A stretch of DNA of 42,906 bases. It comes from an uncultured Shinella sp. (GTDB taxonomy: Bacteria > Pseudomonadota > Alphaproteobacteria > Rhizobiales > Rhizobiaceae). Made by a program: the position numbers and the translations under genes. Where the stretch lies: NCBI RefSeq assembly GCF_946479415.1, contig NZ_CAMLFY010000027.1:1-42906 (forward strand), read 5' to 3'. Position 1 is the stretch's first letter. The number at the start of each line of letters is the position of its first letter. This document shows positions 16,341 through 24,403 of this stretch, in pieces. The notes below the pieces were generated by a model, which ran no database searches, was not told the origin of the DNA, and saw only the letters and a program-made list of their open reading frames with translations.

Positions 16341-16850
16341 CTATCTGCTGAGGCTGAACCAATGCCGCTGGGTTTGCCCTGACGTGTCGTTTTTGATATC
16401 GAAATAATATGGCTCGGACCGCAGCGGTCGGGGCATAGTGACCGTTTGAATGCAGCCTCGCTGCCGATCAGAAATGTAGGACCCGTGCGCATTGCCCTGG
16501 CAGAAATTGACCGTCTTGACGCAAAGATCGCCTTTGCCGGCAAAACTGTTGCGGTCGCTCCTGCTTCCGACCTGATAGCCCGCCAGGCAGTCCGCATATC
16601 GTTCGTGACCCGGCGAGCCCATTCCTGCCTCGGGGCAGGTCGGCCAATCGAAGCCGGGTTTTTTCATCGCAGAGATAAGCCGGTTCATCGGTGGATGGCA
16701 GGCGGACACGCCGCGCCAGGATGGATTGGAAGACGATGCGCACAGGAGGACTTCGCAGCCCCATTCGCTGGCGGCAGCAGGAGCGGGAAGCACCGCGGCC
16801 GTCAGAAACAGTCCAAGGACGGCATGGTGAGGCATGGCTTTGACGATCAT
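16341..16850 (-). CDS. TrbM-like conjugation-associated exported protein
   Basis: 169 aa. The signal peptide (residues 1-28) ends APAAAS, followed by SEWGCEVLLCASSSNPSWRG, ACHPPMNRLI and PTCPEAG, the Cys-rich pattern of the TrbM family of conjugal transfer proteins. Six or more cysteines in the exported part suggest disulfides. Start 16850 is chosen because GGAAGAG lies 5 nt upstream; a start at 16874 is also in frame. It is divergent from the XRE regulator, with only 46 nt between the starts, so both probably share a regulated promoter region. Confidence 0.75.
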   Translation of the reverse strand: MIVKAMPHHAVLGLFLTAAVLPAPAAASEWGCEVLLCASSSNPSWRGVSACHPPMNRLISAMKKPGFDWPTCPEAGMGSPGHERYADCLAGYQVGSRSDRNSFAGKGDLCVKTVNFCQGNAHGSYISDRQRGCIQTVTMPRPLRSEPYYFDIKNDTSGQTQRHWFSLSR

Positions 16851-16880
16851 CAGCACTCTTCCCATCAAACACACTAACGA

Positions 16881-16896
16881 ATAAACTATAATTTAT
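16881..16896. promoter_or_regulatory. AT-rich near-palindrome between trbM-like and xre
   Basis: ATAAACTATAATTTAT is a near-perfect palindrome (14 of 16) directly before the XRE start and containing a TATAAT-like box. Its first ten bases recur at 17242-17251. It is a candidate operator/promoter for the XRE protein. Confidence 0.5.
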
Positions 16897-17160
16897 ATGG
16901 CGATGATGAGCAAGCGCAAGAAGGCAGACACCGAGCTTGGTACGAGGATCCTGCGAAACATCGCACGGGTCATAGAGCGCGAGCGGGAACGGCGCGGCCT
17001 CAACAAGAAAGAGATGGCCGAGCTGTGCGACGTGACCTATCCTTTTTATTTTCAAATCCTTGACGGGAAGGCAAATCCATCATTGCAGACCATTACGCGG
17101 ATCTGCGTCAACCTTGACATGCCTTTCCAGGAGCTCGTGAGCGGGGCAGCACCTCTCTGA
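16897..17160 (+). CDS. XRE-family transcriptional regulator
   Basis: 87 aa with a Cro/CI helix-turn-helix (about 23-80: ERERRGLNKKEMAELCDV, FQILDGKANPSLQTITRICVNL). A basic N-terminal extension (MSKRKKADTELGTRIL) precedes it. There is no partner toxin on either side. ATG 16903 or 16906 could also be the start, since no clear ribosome site separates them and the AT-rich palindrome abuts ATG 16897. Position suggests control of its own gene and of the divergent trbM-ssb-nuclease series. Confidence 0.85.
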   Translation: MAMMSKRKKADTELGTRILRNIARVIERERERRGLNKKEMAELCDVTYPFYFQILDGKANPSLQTITRICVNLDMPFQELVSGAAPL

Positions 17161-17241
17161 TCGGCTGCGCGGGGAACGCCTATCGGCGGACCCATCCGCG
17201 TGGCCGAAGCTTGTTTCCCTGCTAAATCGGCTGCCAGAAAC

Positions 17242-17257
17242 ATAAACTATACTTATT
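17242..17257. promoter_or_regulatory. Second copy of the XRE-associated site
   Basis: ATAAACTATA followed by CTTATT, sharing its first ten bases exactly with 16881-16890. It lies 72-87 nt before the start of the exported pseudogene at 17329, in the right place for a regulated promoter. Confidence 0.4.
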
Positions 17258-17328
17258 TTATCTCCCCTATCAGATTGATCGCCGGATGGGTCGCAAGGCT
17301 CACGGCGCGATATTGGGGCATTGCCGGC

Positions 17329-17730
17329 ATGAAGTCTTTCGCAGCTTCCGTTTTTCTCATGATCGCCTCGGCCGCCCATGCGGGCGAGAACCCGATCGGG
17401 CCGACCCAGCCTCAGCTGGACCTGCGGGTTCTCGATCATCCGGTGCGAGCGTTCGGTTGATTGCGGGACAGTCGCGGAGCAGGGTGAATTCACCCTGGAC
17501 TATCGCCAAAACAGCCTGACGGATCGGAAGGGCACGGTTCATCCGGTCAAGCGCCACTATGTCCAGATGGTGGCCGGCAGCCCGATTGGGAGCGAGGTGA
17601 AGATCGAACTCGATACGAACGAGGTGATCTGGCTTTCACCGGCCGAGGGGCAGGGGTGTTTTCCGACAACTGGATCGGCGCGATGCTGACGCCGAAGACC
17701 GGCGTGATCGTGCAGGAGCTTCGGCCTTAG
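17329..17730 (+). pseudogene. Exported protein of unknown function, two frameshifts
   Basis: ATG 17329 opens a signal peptide (MKSFAASVFLMIASAAHAG) and reads to LDHPVR. The frame is then lost near 17443-17450, where the continuation VDCGTVAEQGEFTLDY lies in another frame, apparently through one extra base or two missing. A second break at 17653-17656 (GGGG, one G short) leads to VFSDNWIGAM...ELRP and the stop at 17728-17730. If repaired, the product would be about 133 aa. No family was recognised. Confidence 0.6.
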
Positions 17731-18141
17731 GTTTGCAAGCCGATAAAATAGCGTAGTCACAACCGCCTGCACGAAAGGTTGCAGCGGCTTTGAGAAAGGT
17801 GGGCGGAGGCTGTTTGGGGAGAAGGGAACGCCCTCGGCGCCCGATACAATCGCCGGCGTCGGCAATCTAAAGGCAGTGCAGCAAATCGGAGCTTTTAGCA
17901 TCGCGCCGCGCTGCCGCGGGAAAACGGGAATTCGCGTGACGTTAAAGGCGGAGAGAAAGCAGCCGCAGGAGGCTCAACAAAGTGGCCCAGAGGGAGGCGG
18001 GATCGACTGGTTCCACCCGGGCGTTCCGCCTCGTGGGTCTCAGTGCGCTCGGGCGATTTGAGTTCGGATCGATGGATGCCAGTTCAGCTCTGGAACGTCG
18101 CAACCACGGACACCAGGGTGGGATCGTAGGTCGTCAGATTT
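17731..18141. other. Gap without a supported gene
   Basis: 411 bases between the exported pseudogene and the end of the antitoxin gene. Only short, unlikely frames are present, and no hairpin with a T run was noted. Confidence 0.45.
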
Positions 18142-18477
18142 TCACCCACGCAGCCCTCGAGTCTTTGGAGCATCAGTCCGCTGGCCGCGCCTCGCCTTTG
18201 GGACAAGAGAGAGCTTGAAGCCGAGAGCGTCAGCTACCTTTGCGATAGTCCCAAATTCCGGGTTTCCATCTGCGTCTAGCGCCTTGTAGATAGCTTGGCG
18301 GGAAAGGCCGGATTTCCGTGCGATATCCGTAATTCCCCGCGCCCTTGCGACGACACCCAGCGCGGCCGCAAGTTCATGCGGATCGCCGCTTTCACTGGCC
18401 GCGAGGATATATTCATCAGTCGCTTCATCACTATCGAGGTAGCGAGCCGGGTCGAATTCTCTAGTTTTGAGAGACAT
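18142..18477 (-). CDS. HigA-like addiction-module antidote protein
   Basis: 111 aa. The helix-turn-helix region (about 45-90: AAALGVVARARGITDIARKSGLSRQAIYKALDADGNPEFGTI) is that of the addiction-module antidote family paired with RelE/HigB-like killers. The start at 18477 has GGAG, and its ATG is 2 nt beyond the toxin stop, so toxin and antitoxin are one operon in the toxin-first order. The frame is intact while the toxin gene is broken by one base. The C-terminal tail is Arg/Lys-rich. Confidence 0.85.
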   Translation of the reverse strand: MSLKTREFDPARYLDSDEATDEYILAASESGDPHELAAALGVVARARGITDIARKSGLSRQAIYKALDADGNPEFGTIAKVADALGFKLSLVPKARRGQRTDAPKTRGLRG

Positions 18478-18479
18478 AT

Positions 18480-18775
18480 TTACTCCTTCAGCGCTTTGGC
18501 CAATGCCTTGGCTCGCTCGATGTCCTTGCTTTGGGTGCTCTTGTCGCCACCACAAAGAAGGACAATCATAATTGCACCTGCACTGACAAAGTAGACCCGG
18601 TATCCCGGACCATAATCAACCCTTAGCTCGCTGACGCCATCCCCACAGGCTTCACGTCGCCCGGATTGCCGCCAGCCAGCCGTGAAATACGTTGGCCGAT
18701 ACGAGCCTTAGCGCGGCTGTCTCTCAGCCGCGCCATCCAGGTGGCGAATTCATCGGTTTCACGTATCGACAACAT
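18480..18775 (-). pseudogene. RelE/HigB-like killer protein, frameshifted
   Basis: ATG 18775 opens MLSIRETDEFATWMARLRDSR, typical of the HigB/RelE-like killer family, and continues through RIGQRISRLAGGNPGDVKPVG. At the CCCC run (plus strand, 18641-18644) the frame goes to a stop, while the next frame reads DGVSELRVDYGPGYRVYF and ends normally at 18480 as AKALKE. One more base in that run gives a perfect 98-aa toxin. It is too short for the usual ORF length cut and is not visible as one open frame. Confidence 0.75.
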
Positions 18776-18780
18776 GACTA

Positions 18781-18809
18781 TATGTAAACCACAGTTGACA
18801 GCCCGTCAA
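18781..18809 (-). promoter_or_regulatory. Promoter and operator of the higBA-like pair
   Basis: On the minus strand TTGACG (18804-18809) and TACATA (18781-18786) are separated by exactly 17 nt, a good -35/-10 pair ending 5 nt before the toxin ATG. The inverted repeat TTGAC-AGCCC-GTCAA (18795-18809) overlaps the -35, a natural place for antitoxin repression. Confidence 0.55.
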
Positions 18810-19015
18810 GTTTTACAAGGCGTAGCCCCCGCGCCTTGAGGGTTTACGCCCGCTTCATCGCGGCCATCTTTTCACAAATCAGCCACAGGGCCTTGTTGAG
18901 TTTGATATCCTGATCGATGCCGTTCACGGCGCGAAAATTCATGCGGCACGGGCGCAAGGCGGGCACTGCGGCTTTGTAAAACGGGCCGGTTGTTAGACTC
19001 CATATGCAGAGCGAA

Positions 19016-19783
19016 CTAAACGATCATTTGCGTCGCCTCGCGCGCAGCAGCAGATAGACCTGCCATGTTTTCTATATAGGACATTGGTCCAAAGCTGATC
19101 CGCGCAACCCCTAGAGCCTTTAGCTCGCCGATTGAGGGAACGCCGGGCATAATCATCACGTTTATCGGCAGGGGACTTTGCTCACAAATAGCTTCGATGA
19201 GGCCGGGATCACTTAGCCCCGGGACGAAAAACCCCGAAGCTCCGGCTTGGGCATAGGCATGCGCCCGGCGCTGAGCTTCTTCCAAAAGAGCGTCGTGGCT
19301 TTGGCTGGCACTCAAAAACAGATCTGTGCGGGCATTGAGGAAAAGTGTGAGGCCTCGGTGATCTGCCACGCTGCGAATGGCCGCAATCCGTTTAGCTTGG
19401 TGGTCCATATCGTACAGTCCGGTGCCAGCGACGATGCGGTCTTCAAAATTGAGACCGACGACACCGAGATCAAGGAAACGCGCAACATTCTGGACAAGTA
19501 ATTCGCTGTCTTCCGCGTAACCACCTTCGATATCGACGGTAACCGGGAGGTCGATCGATTTCACAACCCTTTCAGTAACGACCTCCGACAAGCCGATTGG
19601 CAGGAGTTCCCCATCTTCATAGCCTTGGGCTGCAGCCACCGCCCAACTGCTAGTGGCAATCGCTGAAGCGCCCGCGGCGGCGATCGCTTTGGCGCTACCA
19701 GCGTCCCAGGCATTGTAGAGTAACAATGGCTGCCCCTTGACGTGCAATTTTGCGAACTTTTCCGCTTTTTCTTGAATGCTCAC
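19016..19783 (-). CDS. PEP mutase / isocitrate lyase family protein
   Basis: 255 aa with an (alpha/beta)8 barrel of the isocitrate lyase/phosphoenolpyruvate mutase superfamily: LLLYNAWDAGSAKAIAAAG near the N-terminus, TVDIEGGYAED (metal and substrate Asp/Glu), GLNFEDR and LNARTDLFL. Members act on 2-3 carbon oxo or phospho acids, making or breaking C-C or C-P bonds; the substrate cannot be told here. GTG 19783 is preferred as start (CGGAG upstream); the longer frame begins at another GTG that overlaps the stop of the preceding gene. It is the second gene of a two-gene operon under a divergent TetR regulator. Confidence 0.78.
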   Translation of the reverse strand: MSIQEKAEKFAKLHVKGQPLLLYNAWDAGSAKAIAAAGASAIATSSWAVAAAQGYEDGELLPIGLSEVVTERVVKSIDLPVTVDIEGGYAEDSELLVQNVARFLDLGVVGLNFEDRIVAGTGLYDMDHQAKRIAAIRSVADHRGLTLFLNARTDLFLSASQSHDALLEEAQRRAHAYAQAGASGFFVPGLSDPGLIEAICEQSPLPINVMIMPGVPSIGELKALGVARISFGPMSYIENMAGLSAAAREATQMIV

Positions 19784-19836
19784 TTGGATGCTCCGTTTGT
19801 GGATTGCGGCGAGCGCCGCGACTGCCGCTCCCAATT

Positions 19837-20895
19837 TCACGCGATCTGGAAGTCTGGTATCCGCGCGCTCAACGCGTTGAGGAAATCGCCGGGTTTAAAC
19901 ACGGCTCCGGGCGCCTTGGCGCCGCTGCCCTGGCCTCTACCGTCCAGTAGCCGCACAACGGCCTCGCAGATAAGCGGAGCAGAAAAGGCGTATATGTCCC
20001 GGCCTCTTGCGGTGATCCTACGTGTTTCGCTTCCCTTGCGGATCACCACATCCACTGCGAATTGCTGTGGTGATCGTCCAATCTCGTCAGCACCTTTGGG
20101 CGCGGGAGTGTGAGCGTCACGAACATCCCGGAGGGCATCCCGATTCAAAAAGGAATGCAGCTCTTTCGGCTGCAGATGCCGGGTGAGGACGGGAACTTCG
20201 GAAAACGGCAGGGCAACAACGTTCTGGAGGCCGAACGGCGCCGGAAAATTAATCTCCAAGTCGTCAGAAGCGGGCGTCAGCGGCACCAATTTTCCGCCTG
20301 AAACGACCAGCCGCTGGGCCGTATTGCGGTCACCCGTAATCCTTGTCCCTTTCGTTGGATGCCAGCTGTCCAGAGCGATGCCGATGCGAATTTCGTCGAC
20401 CTCCTCCCAGCCTTCCATTGCTGCGGAGACCAACAAGTCTCCAAATCCGCCATAGAAACCCATTGCAGGAAGCAATATCACGCCAGCGTCGCGCGCGGAT
20501 TCATCGTAGACTTCGAATATTTCCGTTGTGCTTGGCTGCTCGGCAGTCACATCCAGATAATGAGCGCCAGCGCGAATAGCGGCAGCGGCAACTGCGGCGG
20601 CGGTATCCAAGAACGGACCGGCGCAATTGATCACCGCAGAGACCCCGGCAAAGGCCCTGTCCAGCGACAAAGCGTCATCGACGCTAGCTTCGTGCATAAT
20701 GATCTGCGGATCGAAGATATGCGACTGCCGTAGCTGAGCCATGGCACGCACGACGGCCACCGGCCTCAGGCCGCGTCGCAGGAGCTCCTTTATTACGAAG
20801 CGGCCCGTGTGACCACCGGCTCCGAAAACGGCCACTGACTTCGCGTCACCACTCTCCATCAAACCATCCGTCGAATTCTCGATGTTCTCACTCAT
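19837..20895 (-). CDS. Saccharopine dehydrogenase-like NAD(P)-binding oxidoreductase
   Basis: 352 aa with a Rossmann nucleotide-binding start (VAVFGAGGHTGRFVIKELL, about residues 20-40) and the GVSAVINCAGPFLDTAA segment typical of saccharopine-dehydrogenase-like and trans-acting enoyl-reductase-like proteins. The start at 20895 follows GAGGAGGTGATT. It is the first gene of the operon, with the PEP-mutase-fold gene next. Substrate unknown. The promoter region is shared with the divergent TetR gene and contains a large inverted repeat. Confidence 0.75.
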   Translation of the reverse strand: MSENIENSTDGLMESGDAKSVAVFGAGGHTGRFVIKELLRRGLRPVAVVRAMAQLRQSHIFDPQIIMHEASVDDALSLDRAFAGVSAVINCAGPFLDTAAAVAAAAIRAGAHYLDVTAEQPSTTEIFEVYDESARDAGVILLPAMGFYGGFGDLLVSAAMEGWEEVDEIRIGIALDSWHPTKGTRITGDRNTAQRLVVSGGKLVPLTPASDDLEINFPAPFGLQNVVALPFSEVPVLTRHLQPKELHSFLNRDALRDVRDAHTPAPKGADEIGRSPQQFAVDVVIRKGSETRRITARGRDIYAFSAPLICEAVVRLLDGRGQGSGAKAPGAVFKPGDFLNALSARIPDFQIA

Positions 20896-20909
20896 AATCA
20901 CCTCCTCGA

Positions 20910-20950
20910 TACAGACCTGTTTGTAGCTCAAGACTACGTACAGGTCTGTA
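20910..20950. promoter_or_regulatory. Double operator between the oxidoreductase and TetR genes
   Basis: Two 17-bp arms (20910-20926 and 20934-20950) match as an inverted repeat at 15 of 17 positions with a 7-nt spacer. The outer 11 bases (TACAGACCTGT and ACAGGTCTGTA) match perfectly. Each arm also contains its own small dyad, ACAG-AC-CTGT. This is what a TetR-family repressor site controlling both divergent genes would look like. Confidence 0.7.
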
Positions 20951-20998
20951 GCGTGTCAAGCGCGAATATGTTATTCGTCATTCAAAGGAGAAATCCGG

Positions 20999-21613
20999 AT
21001 GGCCAAAACGACGAGTGAAACGATGGGAAAAGTTGCCATGAATAGCGCAGATTTGCGCGATCGCGTGCTGGAAACGGCATCCAAACTCTTCTACGAGCGG
21101 GGCGTCCACGCAGTCGGTGTCGACCTGATTGTGGAAGAGGCCAGAATCGCCAAGACCAGCCTATACCGCCACTTTCGCACAAAGGACGATCTCATCGCCG
21201 CGTTTCTTGTACGTGAAGATGAAGATTTTTGGGGCACTTGGGATGCGGTAGAGAAATTGAACCGTGAAGACCCGGCAGCAGAGCTGGACGCGCATCTCGC
21301 CTGGATCGGTGAACGTGTCGGCCGCCCAAACTACCGCGGCTGCCCGCAGATCAATGTCTCTGCGGAGTTTCCGGAACCCGACCACCCTGCTAGAAAAGTG
21401 GCGCGCACTCACAAAGCGGAACTGCGGCGTCGCCTGACAGACCTAGCCGAACGCCTTGGAGCCAAACAACCGACTGAGCTTGGAGGGCAACTCGCCGTGC
21501 TCGTCAACGGCGCTTTCGTTAGCTCGCAAATGCTGAATGCCAACGAGGCGGTCTCACTGCTTCAGCACATGGCAAACGCGTTGATCGAGAAAGGCTGCAT
21601 GAGAAATCAATGA
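20999..21613 (+). CDS. TetR/AcrR-family regulator
   Basis: 204 aa. The N-terminal helix-turn-helix is clear (about 20-66: RDRVLETASKLFYERG, GVDLIVEEARIAKTSLYRHFRTKDDLI). The C-terminal ligand domain includes RPNYRGCPQINVSAEF. AAAGGAG precedes ATG 20999. It is divergent from the oxidoreductase/PEP-mutase-fold operon and most likely represses it through the inverted repeat between them. The inducer is unknown. Confidence 0.9.
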   Translation: MAKTTSETMGKVAMNSADLRDRVLETASKLFYERGVHAVGVDLIVEEARIAKTSLYRHFRTKDDLIAAFLVREDEDFWGTWDAVEKLNREDPAAELDAHLAWIGERVGRPNYRGCPQINVSAEFPEPDHPARKVARTHKAELRRRLTDLAERLGAKQPTELGGQLAVLVNGAFVSSQMLNANEAVSLLQHMANALIEKGCMRNQ

Positions 21614-21885
21614 GCGCGTCAGGACGACCAGGGACAAAAGTAAGGTTCATTACTTTTGATGGCCACTGGCTTTGGCAAACCCGCCGCTGTTCGAGAGGAT
21701 GGCCCGGCGTTATCCATAAGGCGTAACGCGCCGCACCAGTTCTTGTATGGATCATTGACCGTTCGCGGCTGGTTCTGCGTTATTTAGCGAGAGGCAATAT
21801 ATTTTATCCGCCCCGGCCTGTCAGCCCGTGTCGGGTTTCTGATGTCTAGTGGCAGTGAACTGAACCCAGACAATCTCCTTCTTGC

Positions 21886-22131
21886 CTAGCTGACTGCGAT
21901 CTTGCCCGACTTCACAAGGGCGGTAACGTCGAGATCGAAGCGCTTCGCGATAGGCTGTTCATCTTCCTCACTCGTAGGCGCGAAGTGTAGGAAGTAGGAC
22001 GCGTTCCGCCCGTTCGACCGTTCAATCTCGGTGTCTGACAGCTTCTGCCCGACATAGATGCCATTACCGATCTCGTGGCCTTCCACCAAGACAGATTTCT
22101 TCACGGTGAACTTCACAGGGGTGACTGTCAT
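21886..22131 (-). CDS. Small protein of unknown function
   Basis: 81 aa starting MTVTPVKFTVKKSVLVEG, with GGAGG at the right distance from ATG 22131. It is beta-rich and acidic towards the end (SEEDEQPIAKRFDLDV). The region downstream (21614-21885) has no gene. No family was recognised. It may be cotranscribed with the small membrane ORF just upstream. Confidence 0.6.
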   Translation of the reverse strand: MTVTPVKFTVKKSVLVEGHEIGNGIYVGQKLSDTEIERSNGRNASYFLHFAPTSEEDEQPIAKRFDLDVTALVKSGKIAVS

Positions 22132-22157
22132 CTGGTGTCCTCCATCTAGTTGCTCCC

Positions 22158-22370
22158 TCAAAACCACTGCCACGCCGCCCAAAAGCAAGCATACGCGATC
22201 ACGCCAATGACAAAGATCAGTGCGATTTGCCGAGCCACTGCGCAACGCTCCCTCAGTTCAAGCGGCACCAATACTGACCGCTCAGCCAAAGAAAGTCGAC
22301 CAGATGTTACTCTCTGTATTTTCGGTGGAGGATGGAGACACAGCGACCTCTGGGCCAGCGCCTCCGACAT
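22158..22370 (-). CDS. Possible small membrane protein
   Basis: The last 40 residues form a credible single membrane helix (QIALIFVIGVIAYACFWAAW) after a basic stretch. The first part of the 70-aa frame is less convincing, so the true start is probably further in. It ends 26 nt before the 81-aa gene on the same strand. Confidence 0.35.
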   Translation of the reverse strand: MSEALAQRSLCLHPPPKIQRVTSGRLSLAERSVLVPLELRERCAVARQIALIFVIGVIAYACFWAAWQWF

Positions 22371-22829
22371 CCTAGTCTATGGCGACATGAAAAAGCCCGT
22401 CAACGAAACCAACCGCCTCGCGCGCGAACTTTGGGACACCACGTTTGACGTCGGGCAATTTGCAACGCTGATGGAGCAGGCGACAAGATCGCTCTGTCGG
22501 CCGGCATCACACCGCTGCTCACCTCGCCTTATGAAGGAAGGGCGGGTTGCGTCGATAACATCGTATAAGATGTGCCGGACGATGGAGCTTACGACAAGAG
22601 CCATACTAGCGCGGCCGGAACATAGCAGGACGCCACTTGCGATCCCACGAGAAAGCATTGACGGCGAGGGCAAAATTCCGACGAATGTGCTCAAATCGCC
22701 GAGGTCGATACCAAGTTTTGCGTCGGCCCCGGCGAACGTGCGTGGTGCTCAGCGCTCAATGATATTGGTCAAACCACGAACCGCTTGGGAAACATCCTGA
22801 AGCACGTGTTCAGCACCACAACCCGCCTC
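22371..22829. other. Gap with broken coding-like traces
   Basis: A plus-strand frame reads plausibly for about 35 residues from 22387 (MKKPVNETNRLARELW, TTFDVGQFATLMEQ), and another frame continues as GDKIALSAGITPLL before stopping. This looks like the remains of a gene that could not be identified. No intact gene is supported. Confidence 0.35.
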
Positions 22830-23027
22830 TCAGTCTCTGATGTACATCGGACCCGAGCGGAAATAGGCGACAGCCTTGTCGTATTCCTCTTGCTCAACTC
22901 GTTCTTCTCCTAATTCCGAAGCCAGCTCTGTCAACGGTTCGTCATTGAGAATGGGCTTATTGGGCGGGTCTCCCGCCTGTTCGTCAGCTCCGTTGAACTG
23001 GCTCTTAAAACGATTATCGCTTGGCAT
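22830..23027 (-). CDS. Small acidic protein under an EcfG-like promoter
   Basis: 65 aa starting MPSDNRFKSQFNG at ATG 23027, with AGGGG upstream, and rich in Glu/Asp (LTELASELGEERVEQEEYD). No domain is recognised. A GGAAC-N17-GTT promoter lies 57-81 nt upstream on the same strand, pointing to control by the general stress response. The longer open frame to 23456 is not supported. Confidence 0.6.
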   Translation of the reverse strand: MPSDNRFKSQFNGADEQAGDPPNKPILNDEPLTELASELGEERVEQEEYDKAVAYFRSGPMYIRD

Positions 23028-23083
23028 ATGAACAACCCCTAAAACTATGAAATAAATACGAAATTCGCAGGCGTGACCGGCGA

Positions 23084-23108
23084 AACGCGCACACAGGAGT
23101 TTTGTTCC
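23084..23108 (-). promoter_or_regulatory. EcfG-type promoter
   Basis: Minus strand: GGAAC (23104-23108), 17 nt, GTT (23084-23086). This matches the alphaproteobacterial general-stress sigma factor consensus and is followed after about 57 nt by the start of the 65-aa gene. Confidence 0.6.
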
Positions 23109-23457
23109 GACCAACCTTGACGTCCATGACAGAACGTTGCGTTCGGTGGCCTCGATGCCGCGCCATCCTGGAAAGGAAATCCCCATGACGACGTTCCGGC
23201 AGGTGCTGGAGCACTTGATCGCGCTTGGCCGGAACCCTGGTCCAACTGATGGCAAGGACGGCCTGAAGACAAGGGAGGCTATCCGACGGCTCCCAGCGGG
23301 ACCAAGGGCCGGTTGCTGAGGGGGTTCGTCGGGCGGAAGACGCCGGCGGTGCTGTTGCCGGCCAGCACGACGGCATCCTGCGTCGATGCTCGGTAACCGC
23401 CGTGTCTTTGTTTCGAAGGTGATCACCTCTTTCCAGCTTCCGACCTCCCTACACAAG

Positions 23458-23480
23458 AAAAAACCCCGCGCGTAGCGGGG
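23458..23480 (-). terminator. Rho-independent terminator
   Basis: Minus strand: CCCCGC-TACGC-GCGGGG followed by six T. Together with the one at 23546-23570 it ends transcripts coming from the genes at 23.7-24.2 kb. Confidence 0.7.
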
Positions 23481-23545
23481 CCAGTTGGGTCGTGCATGAT
23501 CTGAATGCTCTGTAGTGTTGAGGGTTCCCAGAAGGCGCGGTCATC

Positions 23546-23570
23546 AAAAAAAGCCCCGCCTAAGCGGGGC
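23546..23570 (-). terminator. Rho-independent terminator
   Basis: Minus strand: GCCCCGC-TTAG-GCGGGGC followed by a run of T. It lies about 95 nt beyond the stop of the gene at 23664-23894. The rest of 23109-23663 holds no supported gene. Confidence 0.75.
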
Positions 23571-23663
23571 AGTTAGCGTGTTGTCCTGAACCACTCCCGT
23601 GGATCTCTGACATTACCACATGCGCCTTTGCAGAAAACAAGGTCACGGCATTTTGAAGAACTG

Positions 23664-23894
23664 CTACACAGCTAGAGTCCATCGCCGGTTCGTTTTGGTT
23701 TGGAATCTAATCTGCTTGATCATTTCGCCAGCGTCCAGAAGGAGCGACTTCGCTTCGTCGCACCAGAGTGTTCTGACATGGCCCACAGCGCTCATAAGGT
23801 GTACGCCGGCTTGACGGTAGGTTTCCGCCGAAGAGCTCTCGAAAGCCTCGCGCGCCTGGGGATCATCGACATAGGCCCGAACTAGAAGGCGCAT
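23664..23894 (-). CDS. Small protein of unknown function
   Basis: 76 aa starting MRLLVRAYVDDPQAREAFESSSAETYRQAG, with AAGGA ahead of ATG 23894. Mostly helical, no recognised domain. A terminator follows it, which supports it as a real transcription unit. Confidence 0.5.
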   Translation of the reverse strand: MRLLVRAYVDDPQAREAFESSSAETYRQAGVHLMSAVGHVRTLWCDEAKSLLLDAGEMIKQIRFQTKTNRRWTLAV

Positions 23895-24001
23895 CTTGGT
23901 ATCCTTGGGTAGCAACTCGACATCGTTGCCAGCCCCGCCAGCTCGGTAACAAGTCCGATAGCGTCGTTATAGCGGTAGTTTCGGGTGAATACGGAAGGCT
24001 T

Positions 24002-24220
24002 CTAATAGCCGTCCCGGGAATAGTATGATCGTGCTGTGGCTTCAAGCAACGGCTTGTCGGTTGCCGGATTAAGCGTACCGCCTGGATATGCTTCGATCAG
24101 ATACCGCGCGAACGCCTTGCGCGCGTCGGGGGCGCGGCTGAACCACGGCTGCGAGGTTATCTCTTCGAATACTTCGCGCATATCCGCGAGGTCCGATGGC
24201 TCGAAAATGCCAGAGTTCAT
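24002..24220 (-). CDS. Small protein of unknown function
   Basis: 72 aa starting MNSGIFEPSDLADMREVFEE, with GGGGGAATG upstream of ATG 24220. It carries PWFSRAPDARKAFARYLIEAYPGG and ends SYYSRDGY. No domain recognised. The intergenic region to the divergent gene at 24404 contains an EcfG-like promoter directed the other way and the inverted repeat TTAACC...GGTTAA (24319-24341). Confidence 0.55.
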   Translation of the reverse strand: MNSGIFEPSDLADMREVFEEITSQPWFSRAPDARKAFARYLIEAYPGGTLNPATDKPLLEATARSYYSRDGY

Positions 24221-24255
24221 TTCATTCCCCCAAGGCTCCCGAGAATCGTTCAAAG

Positions 24256-24280
24256 GGAACCTCCTCTGAAGATACGAGTT
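24256..24280 (+). promoter_or_regulatory. EcfG-type promoter
   Basis: GGAAC (24256-24260), 17 nt, GTT (24278-24280), pointing to the 57-aa gene at 24404. The start codon is about 124 nt downstream, leaving room for a leader with the TTAACC/GGTTAA repeat. Confidence 0.55.
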
Positions 24281-24403
24281 GGGCCCAACGTTCGCAATGG
24301 GGTGTATCGAAGGTGACATTAACCCGAACCGTTTAGGTTAATGCTGCGTACGAATTGCCGAACGGCAGGAAAGCGCGCCTGATCGGCGCGGAGGTGTATG
24401 AAC

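Noticed and set aside
18845..18985. Minus-strand frame ending IDQDIKLNKALWLICEKM
   Set aside because: The text looks natural, but there is no start with a ribosome site and I could not name a family; it may be a remnant of a mobile element.
19838..19840. GTG 19838-19840 as start of the PEP-mutase-fold gene
   Set aside because: It overlaps the upstream stop, but the extra residues do not fit the family; GTG 19783 has a ribosome site and gives the usual N-terminus.
22387..22580. Plus-strand traces MKKPVNETNRL and GDKIALSAGITPLL in two frames
   Set aside because: Probably part of a decayed gene, but neither piece could be assigned and no intact frame joins them.
24319..24341. TTAACC...GGTTAA inverted repeat as an operator
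   Set aside because: Only six pairs with an 11-nt loop, and no regulator nearby; noted in the neighbouring gene entry but not claimed.
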